A stretch of DNA of 23,836 nucleotides from CF-13 sp035279665 (GTDB lineage: Bacteria > Chloroflexota > Dormibacteria > CF-121): the NCBI GenBank assembly GCA_035279665.1, contig DATEHI010000038.1:1-23836 (forward strand), written 5' to 3'. The position numbers and the translations under genes were made by a program. The notes under the pieces are model-generated. The model searched no databases. It saw only the letters and a list, made by a program, of their open reading frames with translations, and was not told where the DNA came from. The first letter of the stretch is position 1. Each line of letters begins with the position of its first letter. This document shows positions 8,184 through 15,024 of the stretch, one piece after another.

Positions 8184-8212
8184 AAGATAGGGGCGTCGAT
8201 GAAAACGGTCAA
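8184..8212 (-). promoter_or_regulatory. Sigma70-like promoter for the small secreted protein
   Basis: Read on the minus strand, TTGACC (8212-8207) and TATCTT (8189-8184) are separated by 17 nt. RNA would start near 8177, about 29 nt before the ATG at 8148, leaving room for the GGAGG ribosome site at 8162-8158. The rest of the gap up to the permease stop at 8351 shows no further gene or convincing terminator. Confidence 0.6.
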
Positions 8213-8350
8213 GGTCGACATCGTCCGAAACTCGAGCTGAGCCGCCAGGTCCCTGCATTACAAAGAACGGGAGCTAACGGGAAACTAATGATCGCTGTAA
8301 TGCTTCGCGTAACACTGTCACGTCCGTCTCGTCGACGTTAAACCTGTGAC

Positions 8351-9343
8351 TCAGGTGTCGCTCAGGACCCTTGTGTAGGCGCTCGCGAGCAGCAGGATGA
8401 TCGCGCCGTACAGGATCTGCTTGATCGGCTCCGGCGCGCTGAGGAGCGTGAGCACGCTGTTGAGGACCGTCAGGATCAGCGCCCCGATGATGGTTCCGGA
8501 ATAGTCGCCGCTGCCTCCAAAGATTGAGGTACCACCGATGACGACGGCAGCCACACAGGGAAGCAGGAAGTCCGTGGCCAGACCGAGGTCGGCGGTGTTG
8601 ATCGTGCCGGCCAGCACCAGGCCAGCCACCGCGCTGAGCAACCCGCAGATCGCGTAGTTGACCAGCCGGACCTGCCAAACGCGCACGCCCGCCAATCGGC
8701 AGGCGGCCGCGTTGTCCCCGATCGCGTAGAGCAGGCGGCCGAAGCCGGTGCGCCGCAGTCCCACCAGGATGATCAGGGCGATCGGCGCCCACAGCAGCAG
8801 GCTGAGTGGGATGAAGCCGAGCAGGGTGCTGGTGCCGAGGGCGTGGATGAAGCCGGGCACGCTGGGAACGCTGGTCACCGCGAACTGGCTGTAGACGGTG
8901 AGCCCACCGGTGACGGCGAGCGCAGTGCCGAGGGTCATGATCAGCGGCTGGGCCTGGAAGACCGCGATCCCAAGCCCATTGACCAGGCCGACGGCCACTC
9001 CGACCGCGAGTCCCAGCAGCACCGCCTGCATGTCGCCGTGCCGCGCGTTGCTGGCCATGATGTACGCCGACGCCGTGGCAACGTTCGCCACCGACAGATC
9101 GATCCCGCCGGTCAGCATCACGAGGGTCTGTCCGGCGGCCAGGATGCCGAGCGGCGCCGCGAAGAGAACCGTGCTTCGCATCCAGTTCGGGGTGACGGCG
9201 CCGGGGCGCACCGCCTCGAGCACCCCAATCAGAACGAACAAGAGCAGGCTCAACACCACGATCGGATGCTCCTGCAGGTAGCGCCGCAGACCTGCGGGCG
9301 TGATGCCGGCAAACGGCCTCTCGGAGCGCGTCACCCCGCTCAT
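8351..9343 (-). CDS. RbsC-like sugar ABC transporter permease (second permease)
   Basis: This 330-residue inner-membrane permease belongs to the branched-chain/ribose type (BPD_transp_2, RbsC/XylH-like) with about 9-10 hydrophobic helices. Diagnostic stretches are LAAGQTLVMLTGGIDLSV, GLVNGLGIAVFQ (the GxxNG family motif), AIGDNAAACRLAGVRV (the coupling loop that contacts the ATPase) and AAVVIGGTSIFGGSGDYSGT. The ATG at 9343 overlaps the stop of the preceding permease as ATGA, so the two are coupled. The two permeases probably form a heterodimeric pore with the fused ATPase. It is the last gene of the transporter set. Sugars are the usual substrates of this family; which one cannot be told. 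Confidence 0.92.
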   Translation of the reverse strand: MSGVTRSERPFAGITPAGLRRYLQEHPIVVLSLLLFVLIGVLEAVRPGAVTPNWMRSTVLFAAPLGILAAGQTLVMLTGGIDLSVANVATASAYIMASNARHGDMQAVLLGLAVGVAVGLVNGLGIAVFQAQPLIMTLGTALAVTGGLTVYSQFAVTSVPSVPGFIHALGTSTLLGFIPLSLLLWAPIALIILVGLRRTGFGRLLYAIGDNAAACRLAGVRVWQVRLVNYAICGLLSAVAGLVLAGTINTADLGLATDFLLPCVAAVVIGGTSIFGGSGDYSGTIIGALILTVLNSVLTLLSAPEPIKQILYGAIILLLASAYTRVLSDT

Positions 9344-10338
9344 GCCGGTTTCCGCCGGAGCGCGGCTAATCCGCCGACCATCACGACGAGGACGATCACG
9401 ATGCCCTGGATGACCTGGCCGTAGTTCGGGTCGATGCCGAGAAAGATCAGGTCGCCGGGGATCAGCGTCAGGATCAGGGCGGCCGCCATCGGACCCAGCA
9501 TTCCCCCTTTTCCGCCCGCCAGGCTCACGCCGCCGAGCACGATGGTGGCGACGCCGCTCAGCGTATAGATCGTGCCGGAGAGCGGCGACCCGATCCCAGT
9601 CGTCATCGTGAGGGCGAGTCCGCCGGCCGCGCTAAAGACCCCGCTGAGCGTGTAGGCGAGCACGCGGGCGAAGGCGACATTGACGCCGCTCGCGTGGGCC
9701 GCGGCACGATCGCTCCCGACCGCGTAGAGGGCAAGGCCGGGCCGGCTGGCACGAAGCGGCACCCAGACCACCGCGACGACCACGATCAGGACGATGAACG
9801 CATTCGGCAGCCAGGGCGAGAGCGAGGCGTCCTGCGCCAGGTTCTGAAATTCCAAGGGCGCTCCGCCACCCGGCTTCTCGAGGATGAGGAGCGCGATCCC
9901 TCCCCAGACAAAGCTCATCGCCAGCGTCACGACGATGTCGGGGACCCGCGAGAGCACGACGAGCGCACCATTGAAGGCCCCGGCCGCGCACCCCAGGACC
10001 AGGACCAGCGCGGCGATCAGGAGCGCGTCGCGAAAGTTCTGGTGCAGCATGGCGCGGGCGGCGAGCACGTTGGCGACCGCCATCATCGGCCCGATGGTGA
10101 GGTCGATGCCGCCGCTGAGGACGACGACGGTCTGCGCGGCAGCCGCCAGCGCCAGCGGCAAGACGCCGAGCGCCAGAGACTTGACATCGTAGGCGCCGTA
10201 GGTGGGATGGATCGCCACCGTAAAGATCAGCGACGCGAGTAAGAGGGCATAGACGCCGATCGTCCAGGCATTGCGTCGAACGAACCGTCCGCCGATGACT
10301 TCCCTTCCCCTTTGGGGGAGGGCAAGGCTGGGGGCCAC
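9340..10338 (-). CDS. RbsC-like sugar ABC transporter permease (first permease)
   Basis: This 332-residue permease has the same fold as its neighbour: AAAAQTVVVLSGGIDLTIGP, GAFNGALVVLSRVPDIVVTLA, AVGSDRAAAHASGVNV (coupling loop) and GVATIVLGGVSLAGGKGGMLGP. The GTG at 10338 overlaps the ATPase stop by one base (TAGTG), which argues for this start. No other ATG/GTG precedes helix 1 (TIGVYALLLASLIF). With this start, residues 2-13 (APSLALPQRGRE) are encoded by a copy of the dispersed palindromic repeat, an unusual N-terminus. The gene ends in an ATGA overlap with the second permease. It partners the fused ATPase and the Tat lipoprotein encoded upstream. Confidence 0.92.
   Translation of the reverse strand: MAPSLALPQRGREVIGGRFVRRNAWTIGVYALLLASLIFTVAIHPTYGAYDVKSLALGVLPLALAAAAQTVVVLSGGIDLTIGPMMAVANVLAARAMLHQNFRDALLIAALVLVLGCAAGAFNGALVVLSRVPDIVVTLAMSFVWGGIALLILEKPGGGAPLEFQNLAQDASLSPWLPNAFIVLIVVVAVVWVPLRASRPGLALYAVGSDRAAAHASGVNVAFARVLAYTLSGVFSAAGGLALTMTTGIGSPLSGTIYTLSGVATIVLGGVSLAGGKGGMLGPMAAALILTLIPGDLIFLGIDPNYGQVIQGIVIVLVVMVGGLAALRRKPA
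10302..10334 (+). repeat. Dispersed palindrome, copy 2 (inside permease start)
   Basis: CCCTTCCCC (10302-10310), loop TTT, GGGGGAGGG (10314-10322), then a tail CAAGGCTGGGG (10324-10334). The stem has one G-T mismatch. It overlaps the first codons of the minus-strand permease and is read there as SLALPQRGRE. Orientation is the same as the other copies. Confidence 0.75.
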
Positions 10339-11831
10339 TAATGAGCCTCTGCAGCGAGCCCGTGCGCGGCCCGCAGCAGCGTGGACTCATCGGCTGCCCG
10401 CGCGGGCAGGACCTGCACCACCCGTCCGCCGAAGAGCACGATCACGCGATCGCAGGCCAGCGGGATTTCAGCCAGCTCCGAGGTGAACAACAGAATCGAT
10501 GCCCCCGCGGCGGCCAGCTCCCGCACGAGTACGTAGATCTGGCGCTTGGTGCCGATGTCGATGCCGCGAGTGGGGTCGAAGCAGAGCAACGTCTGGAACC
10601 CGGCCGCGAGCCAGCGGGCGATGGAGACCTTTTGTTGGTTGCCGCCGCTCAGGCGCCGGACCTGCGCCTGCGCCCGGGTATCGATGTGCAGGCGCCCGAT
10701 CGCCTGGTTGACGCGCCGCCGCTCGGCGCGGATGTTGATCAAGCCCCAGCGCGCGAGGCGGCTCACCAGTGGCAGGGCGATGTTCTCGCGCACCGAGCGC
10801 TGACGCAGAAGGGCCTGGATCCGATCGGCCGGAACGAGGACGAGTCCGGCTCGGATCGCATCGTATGGGTGCCGGAAGCCCAGCGCACGGCCATCCACCA
10901 TGATCTGGCCACTATCGGGCCGGCGCACCCCCGCCAGGCAGTCGAACAGCTCGCGCTGCCCTTGCCCCTCCAGTGCCGCGACGCCGAGCACCTCGCCCGG
11001 GCGAACCGCAAAGGAAACGTCTTGCAGCATGTCGCCGGCGCGCAGGTTGCGGACCTCGAGCCGGGCAGTCGCGTTCGTGCTGGCGGCACTCGTCGGAACG
11101 CCCTGCGTCTCGGCCCGCGCCACGTCCGCCGCGACCGGGCCCAGCATCAGGTCGACGATCCGCGCCTCACCGCCCCGTGCCGGCTCGACCACACCGACGG
11201 TCTCGCCATCGCGGAGTACCGTCGCCCGATCGCAGAAGACGCTCACCTCGGCGAGCCGGTGCGAGATAAAGATGACCGAGCGACCCGCTTGCCGCCGGCG
11301 GCCGACCACGTCGAAGACCCGCTCGGTCATGTCGGCCGGCAGCGCGGCGGTGATCTCGTCCAGCAGGAGCACGTCCGGCTCGGCGGCGAGCGCCCGCGCC
11401 AGGTCGAGCAGCCGAAGGCTCGGCTGCGGCAGTTCGCGGGCCAGCGCCGCGAAGTCGATCCCGCCCATGCCCAGCTCAGATAGCCAGTGCCGCACGGCAT
11501 CGACCTTCGCTTTCGTCAGGCGAAGATTTTGCAGGACGGTGAGGTCGGGAATCAGCGCCGGGTCCTGGTAGACCGGCACCAGGCCGACCCGGCGGGCCTC
11601 CGCGGGTGAGGCGATCGGGCGCACCGTGCCGCGAACGGCGATCGTTCCACCGCCCGGTCGGAGCACGCCGGTGAGCACCTTGACCAGCGTGCTCTTCCCG
11701 GCGCCGTTCGCCCCCATGAGCGCGTGAACCTCACCCGGCCGCACGGTCAGGTTGGCCGCACGCAGGGCGACGACGGCCCCGAATCGCTTCGACACGCCGG
11801 AAACCTCCAGCAGGGGCGCGAGCTCATTCAT
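10338..11831 (-). CDS. RbsA/XylG-like sugar ABC transporter ATPase (two ABC domains)
   Basis: This 497-residue cytosolic ATPase has two fused ABC domains, as in ribose/xylose importers. Domain 1 has Walker A GANGAGKST (40-48), a diverged signature PSLRLLDLARAL in place of the canonical LSGGQ type, and Walker B VLLLDEITAALP followed by the H-loop FISHRLAEV. Domain 2 has the usual degenerate Walker A ALEGQGQRE, then a canonical LSGGNQQK signature, LLCFDPTRGIDIGTK and a switch region LLFTSELAEI. One intact and one degenerate nucleotide site is normal for this family. ATG 11831 has no strong ribosome site close by; the purine-rich arm of the upstream repeat is about 20-30 nt away. The gene is separated from the binding-protein gene by a 199-nt repeat-rich gap and overlaps the permease start by one base. 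Confidence 0.93.
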   Translation of the reverse strand: MNELAPLLEVSGVSKRFGAVVALRAANLTVRPGEVHALMGANGAGKSTLVKVLTGVLRPGGGTIAVRGTVRPIASPAEARRVGLVPVYQDPALIPDLTVLQNLRLTKAKVDAVRHWLSELGMGGIDFAALARELPQPSLRLLDLARALAAEPDVLLLDEITAALPADMTERVFDVVGRRRQAGRSVIFISHRLAEVSVFCDRATVLRDGETVGVVEPARGGEARIVDLMLGPVAADVARAETQGVPTSAASTNATARLEVRNLRAGDMLQDVSFAVRPGEVLGVAALEGQGQRELFDCLAGVRRPDSGQIMVDGRALGFRHPYDAIRAGLVLVPADRIQALLRQRSVRENIALPLVSRLARWGLINIRAERRRVNQAIGRLHIDTRAQAQVRRLSGGNQQKVSIARWLAAGFQTLLCFDPTRGIDIGTKRQIYVLVRELAAAGASILLFTSELAEIPLACDRVIVLFGGRVVQVLPARAADESTLLRAAHGLAAEAH

Positions 11832-11856
11832 GAGTTCAGGTCATCTTGCTTTATCT

Positions 11857-11877
11857 CCCTCCCCTTGTGGGGGAGGG
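11857..11877 (+). repeat. Dispersed palindrome, copy 3 (head only)
   Basis: CCCTCCCC (11857-11864), loop TTGT, GGGGGAGGG (11869-11877). Unlike other copies the G-rich tail does not follow at once. A tail-like GGGGTGGGGGT appears at 11992-12002, after about 110 nt of other short repeats, as if the copy had been interrupted. Confidence 0.7.
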
Positions 11878-11889
11878 CGGGCCTGCCGG

Positions 11890-11984
11890 CCCACGCGAGT
11901 GGCAGGGGCGTCGCCCCACGCGAGCCGCGCTCTAGTGCGATGCGAGCGTTTGAGACGTCGGAACGTGCGATGCGAGCGTTTGAG
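11890..11984. repeat. Two short direct-repeat pairs between binding-protein and ATPase genes
   Basis: CCCACGCGAG occurs at 11890-11899 and 11915-11924 (25-bp period). A perfect 20-mer beginning GTGCGATGCGAG and ending TTTGAG occurs at 11935-11954 and 11965-11984 (30-bp period, 10-nt spacer). A small GGGGCG/CGCCCC palindrome sits between the first pair. No gene is present. The block lies inside the ABC transporter operon. Confidence 0.75.
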
Positions 11985-11992
11985 GCGTTCCG

Positions 11993-12016
11993 GGGTGGGG
12001 GTATGAACCCCCACCC
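11993..12016 (-). terminator. Strong hairpin behind the solute-binding-protein gene
   Basis: GGGTGGGGGT and ACCCCCACCC form a perfect 10-bp inverted repeat with a 4-nt loop, beginning 15 nt beyond the binding-protein stop on the minus strand. No U-tract follows on that strand. I therefore read it as an attenuator or mRNA 3'-end stabiliser that would leave more binding-protein mRNA than ATPase/permease mRNA, rather than as a full terminator. Confidence 0.5.
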
Positions 12017-12030
12017 GGTGCGCTCCCTGC

Positions 12031-13116
12031 TTACGACTGGCAGGCGACCAGCTGTGCCTTGTTGTAGGTTGTATAGGGCGCCACGCCGTACTGGACGCTG
12101 TAGTACGGATCCAGCGCGGCGTCGTACTTCGACTGCAGCTTGGCGACGCCATCGCTCGTCGTGTTGGCCCAGACCTCGGGGGTCAGCTTGATCAGTTTGG
12201 GATGCGACTTTCCCTGGAGAACGTCGAGCGCGACCGCGAGGCCCGCACCGCCCACGGGCGGCGGGTTGGTGACCGCCGCGCCCACCAGACCCTGCCCCTT
12301 GAGCGAGACCAGCTGGCCGACGAACTTGTTGTTGTCCGCGCCGACGGTCGGCACGAATGCTTTGTGCGCCGTCTGAAAGGCGTCGATGACGGTGGCGTCG
12401 ATGCCGGACGTCCAGACTCCGTCGATCTTCTGGTTCGCGGCAAAGAGCGCGTTGATCTGCTGCGCCGCCGGGTCAAGCGACCACTTGGTGAACGTCTGGG
12501 CGACGATCTTGATCCCGGGATAGTTGGCGAGCGCCGCCGTGAAACCCTGGTGGCGGTCGGTATCGGCCGGAACGCCGTCGATGCCACGCATCTCCACAAC
12601 GTTGCCCTTGCCGCTGAGCTGCTTGAAGAGCCAATCGGCCCCCAGGTTCCCGTAGGCCACCTGGTCGTTGGAGAGGACGTATGCCTCCGGGGCCGAGACC
12701 GCCTGGTCGACCGCGACCACGACGATGCCCTTGCTCGCCGCATCCTTGATCACCGGGTTGAGCGCGTCTCGGTCGGAGGGATTGAGGACGATGGCGTTGA
12801 CGCCCGCCGAGATCAGGTTGCGAAGGTCGGCGATCTGTTCGGTCGGACCGCCGTTGCGGTTGGCGACGGTGACCTGGGTGACCATGCCCGAGACCTTCGC
12901 CTGCGCTTTGATCGAGCAGATCATCTCCTCGCGCCAGCCGTTGCCGGTGAGGGTGTTCGAGACGCCGACCTTGTAGCTCTTGGTGGTGGTTCCGGCGGAG
13001 CTACTGCCTCCGCAGGCGACCAACAGGTCGACGATGCCGACCGTGAGCACCGCCCCACCCACCGTCTTGCCGGCGCGCTCGACGAATTCGCGCCGCGTCC
13101 ATTGGTTGCTTGCCAC
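12031..13116 (-). CDS. Sugar ABC transporter substrate-binding lipoprotein (Tat, RbsB-like)
   Basis: This 361-residue periplasmic-binding-protein-1 family member (RbsB-like) captures the sugar outside the membrane. The N-terminus has twin arginines (TRREF, 7-11), a hydrophobic stretch and a lipobox LLVAC with Cys35, so it is probably a Tat-exported lipoprotein. The mature domain shows YKVGVSNTLTGNGWREEM, ADLRNLISAGVNAIVLNPSDRDALNPVI, VVAVDQAVS and GIDGVPADTDRHQGF, all characteristic of the fold. The GTG at 13116 has AAGAGGA just upstream and GGGAGG further up. A promoter with a consensus -35 overlaps the end of the preceding SIS gene, and a hairpin follows the stop. Expression may therefore differ from that of the rest of the operon. 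The ligand is unknown. Confidence 0.92.
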   Translation of the reverse strand: MASNQWTRREFVERAGKTVGGAVLTVGIVDLLVACGGSSSAGTTTKSYKVGVSNTLTGNGWREEMICSIKAQAKVSGMVTQVTVANRNGGPTEQIADLRNLISAGVNAIVLNPSDRDALNPVIKDAASKGIVVVAVDQAVSAPEAYVLSNDQVAYGNLGADWLFKQLSGKGNVVEMRGIDGVPADTDRHQGFTAALANYPGIKIVAQTFTKWSLDPAAQQINALFAANQKIDGVWTSGIDATVIDAFQTAHKAFVPTVGADNNKFVGQLVSLKGQGLVGAAVTNPPPVGGAGLAVALDVLQGKSHPKLIKLTPEVWANTTSDGVAKLQSKYDAALDPYYSVQYGVAPYTTYNKAQLVACQS

Positions 13117-13132
13117 TCCTCTTCCTACCTCC

Positions 13133-13152
13133 CTAATGTTTTTCTAATGTTT
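13133..13152. repeat. 11-bp-period direct repeat in the binding-protein leader
   Basis: CTAATGTTT occurs twice (13133-13141 and 13144-13152), separated by TT, giving an 11-bp period, about one helical turn. It lies between the predicted transcription start near 13167 and the GTG at 13116. The position and AT-richness in a GC-rich region suggest a regulator site, but no protein can be named. Confidence 0.45.
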
Positions 13153-13173
13153 GGACCCCCATCCTTGCCGCTG

Positions 13174-13202
13174 ATTTAGCGCCGTGCCTCATTGTCTGTC
13201 AA
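13174..13202 (-). promoter_or_regulatory. Sigma70-like promoter for the ABC transporter genes
   Basis: On the minus strand a perfect TTGACA (13202-13197) is followed after 17 nt by CTAAAT (13179-13174), or after 18 nt by TAAATC. The TGA inside the -35 hexamer is the stop codon of the SIS gene. RNA would begin near 13167, giving a leader of about 50 nt with the direct repeat and ribosome site. It lets the transporter be expressed apart from the upstream catabolic genes. Confidence 0.55.
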
Positions 13203-13975
13203 GTGGCGAGTACCCGCGCCAGCCGCCGGGCGTGGTCCTCGTAGGCCGCCTCGAACAGCTCCTCTGAGCGTCTGGTATCCACGACGGTCGAACTCGTGAT
13301 CACCGGCGGCATCTTCCCGCGCTCGGTCAGCAGCTGCGCCGTCCGCACCTTGATCGCATCTGCCACCGCGATCGCGGCGAACGTCGTGCTCGGCCCCACC
13401 GGGGTATCGAGACCCTCGAGCGGGCAGAGGGCGTCGGCCGGTGGCGTGCAGAGGTCGATCACGATGTCGGCTTCATCGAGCAGCCGTCCACCTACTTCTG
13501 GGTCCACCTCGCCCGCCTTGGACTGAGCGACCGACGTGACCGCGATCACGGGCAGTCCACGGCGCCGGGCACCGCGGGCCATCTCCACCGGCACCGCCGT
13601 CCGTCCGCCCGCGGAGAAAACGATCATCGCGTCCTTCGGTCCGAAGTGGAAATTCTGGAGGATCACCTCGGCCAGGCCGGGCACACGTTCGATATACATC
13701 GCCTGGCGCTGCCCGTTGGCGCCCACCACCTGGGTGTGAAACGTCATCGACAGCTCGACGATCGGGTTGAACCCGGGATAGGACCCATACCGCGGGAACA
13801 TCTCCTCGACCGGGACGCGCGAGTGCCCGGTGCCGAATAGGTGGACCATTCCGCCGTCCGCGATCGCGTCGGCACACACCTGGCTCGTCTTCTCGATGGC
13901 ACTCGATTGGGTCGCCTCGATCCGATCGAAGATGGGACGCGCCGCCTGAAACCAGGACGTCACACCTGGTTTCAC
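13199..13975 (-). CDS. SIS-domain sugar isomerase-like protein (UPF0309 type)
   Basis: This 258-residue cytosolic SIS (sugar isomerase) protein binds phosphosugars as a ligand or substrate. It closely resembles the UPF0309 subgroup: HLFGTGHSRVPVEEMFPRYGSYPGF (45-69), VVGANGQRQAMYIERV, DAMIVFSAGGRTAVPVEMARGARRRGLPVIAVTS, then LCTPPADALCPLEGLDTPVGPSTTFAA. The long upstream open frame is a shadow of the oxidoreductase gene. The chosen GTG at 13975 overlaps its stop as GTGA and gives the family length. Its stop codon forms part of the transporter promoter. SIS proteins near NagA and ROK kinases often act on amino-sugar phosphates, but the UPF0309 group has no established reaction that I know of. 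Confidence 0.88.
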   Translation of the reverse strand: MKPGVTSWFQAARPIFDRIEATQSSAIEKTSQVCADAIADGGMVHLFGTGHSRVPVEEMFPRYGSYPGFNPIVELSMTFHTQVVGANGQRQAMYIERVPGLAEVILQNFHFGPKDAMIVFSAGGRTAVPVEMARGARRRGLPVIAVTSVAQSKAGEVDPEVGGRLLDEADIVIDLCTPPADALCPLEGLDTPVGPSTTFAAIAVADAIKVRTAQLLTERGKMPPVITSSTVVDTRRSEELFEAAYEDHARRLARVLAT

Positions 13976-15021
13976 GCCACCACGCTGCGGTCGACGGTGA
14001 CCGGTTCCCAGCGGCCGCTCTTCATCGACTTGTAGGCGGCGTCGATGACGCAGTTCACCACGTAGCCGTCGACGAAGTTCTCTCGCGGCGTCGCCTTGCG
14101 GTTGAAGCAATCCACGAAATGGCGCATCTCCTCGTGGTAGCCGTAGACACGGGCCTCGTCCGGAATCGGGAACACCCAGCCGGTCTCCGCGTCGGCCTTC
14201 TCCATCAGATAGCCGGCCTTCTCCTCGATGAAGGCCCGGACGCGGGTCGAGCTGGTATCCGTGACGATGCGGCCCTTGGTGCCGTAGATCTCGTTGCGCA
14301 GCTCCATCCCGCCCTTCGCCGTCCACGACGCCTCGGTGAGCGATGTCCGGCCATCCTCGAGGCGGAGCAGGAGGACGGCGTTGTCCTCGCCGGTGGTCTT
14401 GTCCTTGTGCACGAGGGTCGCGCCCCAGGCGAAGACGTCCTTGATCGCGTGCTCCTTGCCGAAGAGGTAGCGGGCCGCCTCGATCGTGTGGCAGCCCATG
14501 TCGAGCAGCGCGCCGCCGCCGGCGAGCTCGGCATTCCAGAAATGCGCCGCGTGCGGTCCCGAGTGCGCCTCGCGGGCGCGGATCGTCAGCAGGTCCCCGA
14601 CGGCGCCCGACTCGATCATCGATCGCGCCCGCATCACATCCGGCGAAAAGACCTCCGTCTCCGCGTAGCCATGCATCACACCGGCCGATCGAGCCAGGCG
14701 CACCATCTCCGCCGCCTCGGCCGCGGTGCGCGCCAGCGGCTTGGTGCACACCATCGCCTTCTTCGCCGCGGTCGCGACCTTGACGGCGTCGAGGTGGAGG
14801 TGATTGGGCAGGCCGATCACGACCAATTGCACTTCCGGGTCGGCACACAGCTTGTCCATTTCGGTGTACTGGCGCGGGATGCCATGGCGGCCGCCGAAGT
14901 CCTGGGCCCGCTCCTTCGAGCGTGAGTAGTTCGCCACCACCTGGGTGCCGGGCACGTCGCGCAGCCCATCCATGTAGAAGTCGGCCACGAAGCCCGATCC
15001 GAGCAGCCCGATCTTGACCAT
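13972..15021 (-). CDS. Gfo/Idh/MocA-family NAD(P)-dependent oxidoreductase
   Basis: This 349-residue cytosolic sugar dehydrogenase-type protein starts with a Rossmann fold: VKIGLLGSGFVADFYMDGL (glycine-rich dinucleotide site), VVIGLPNHLH, then MVCTKPLART, where the usual EKP is TKP but the active-site lysine is kept. The C-terminal alpha/beta domain has GGGALLDMGCHTIEAARYLFG, giving the family's D...H catalytic pattern, and ends in VNCVIDAAYKSMKSGRWEPV. ATG 15021 lies 3 nt after the DeoC stop, with GAGGAAG inside the deoC end as ribosome site. The gene ends in a GTGA overlap with the SIS gene. It is one of two members in this locus and probably oxidises or epimerises the sugar or its derivative. 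Confidence 0.9.
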   Translation of the reverse strand: MVKIGLLGSGFVADFYMDGLRDVPGTQVVANYSRSKERAQDFGGRHGIPRQYTEMDKLCADPEVQLVVIGLPNHLHLDAVKVATAAKKAMVCTKPLARTAAEAAEMVRLARSAGVMHGYAETEVFSPDVMRARSMIESGAVGDLLTIRAREAHSGPHAAHFWNAELAGGGALLDMGCHTIEAARYLFGKEHAIKDVFAWGATLVHKDKTTGEDNAVLLLRLEDGRTSLTEASWTAKGGMELRNEIYGTKGRIVTDTSSTRVRAFIEEKAGYLMEKADAETGWVFPIPDEARVYGYHEEMRHFVDCFNRKATPRENFVDGYVVNCVIDAAYKSMKSGRWEPVTVDRSVVA

Positions 15022-15024
15022 GCC

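Noticed and set aside
7919..8221. 100-codon minus-strand frame overlapping the small secreted protein
   Set aside because: It starts upstream of the predicted transcription start, has no signal peptide or ribosome site, and its later part is Arg/Asp/His-rich shadow sequence.
10341..11483. 380-codon plus-strand frame
   Set aside because: It is antisense to the two-domain ABC ATPase, which has all expected motifs; the plus-strand product has none.
11890..11984. CRISPR-like array
   Set aside because: Only two copies of each repeat are present, spacers are 10-15 nt, and no cas gene is nearby.
13976..14848. Upstream extension of the SIS gene frame
   Set aside because: It overlaps the Gfo/Idh gene completely and looks like out-of-frame Arg/Gly-rich sequence; the GTGA overlap and family length place the start at 13975.
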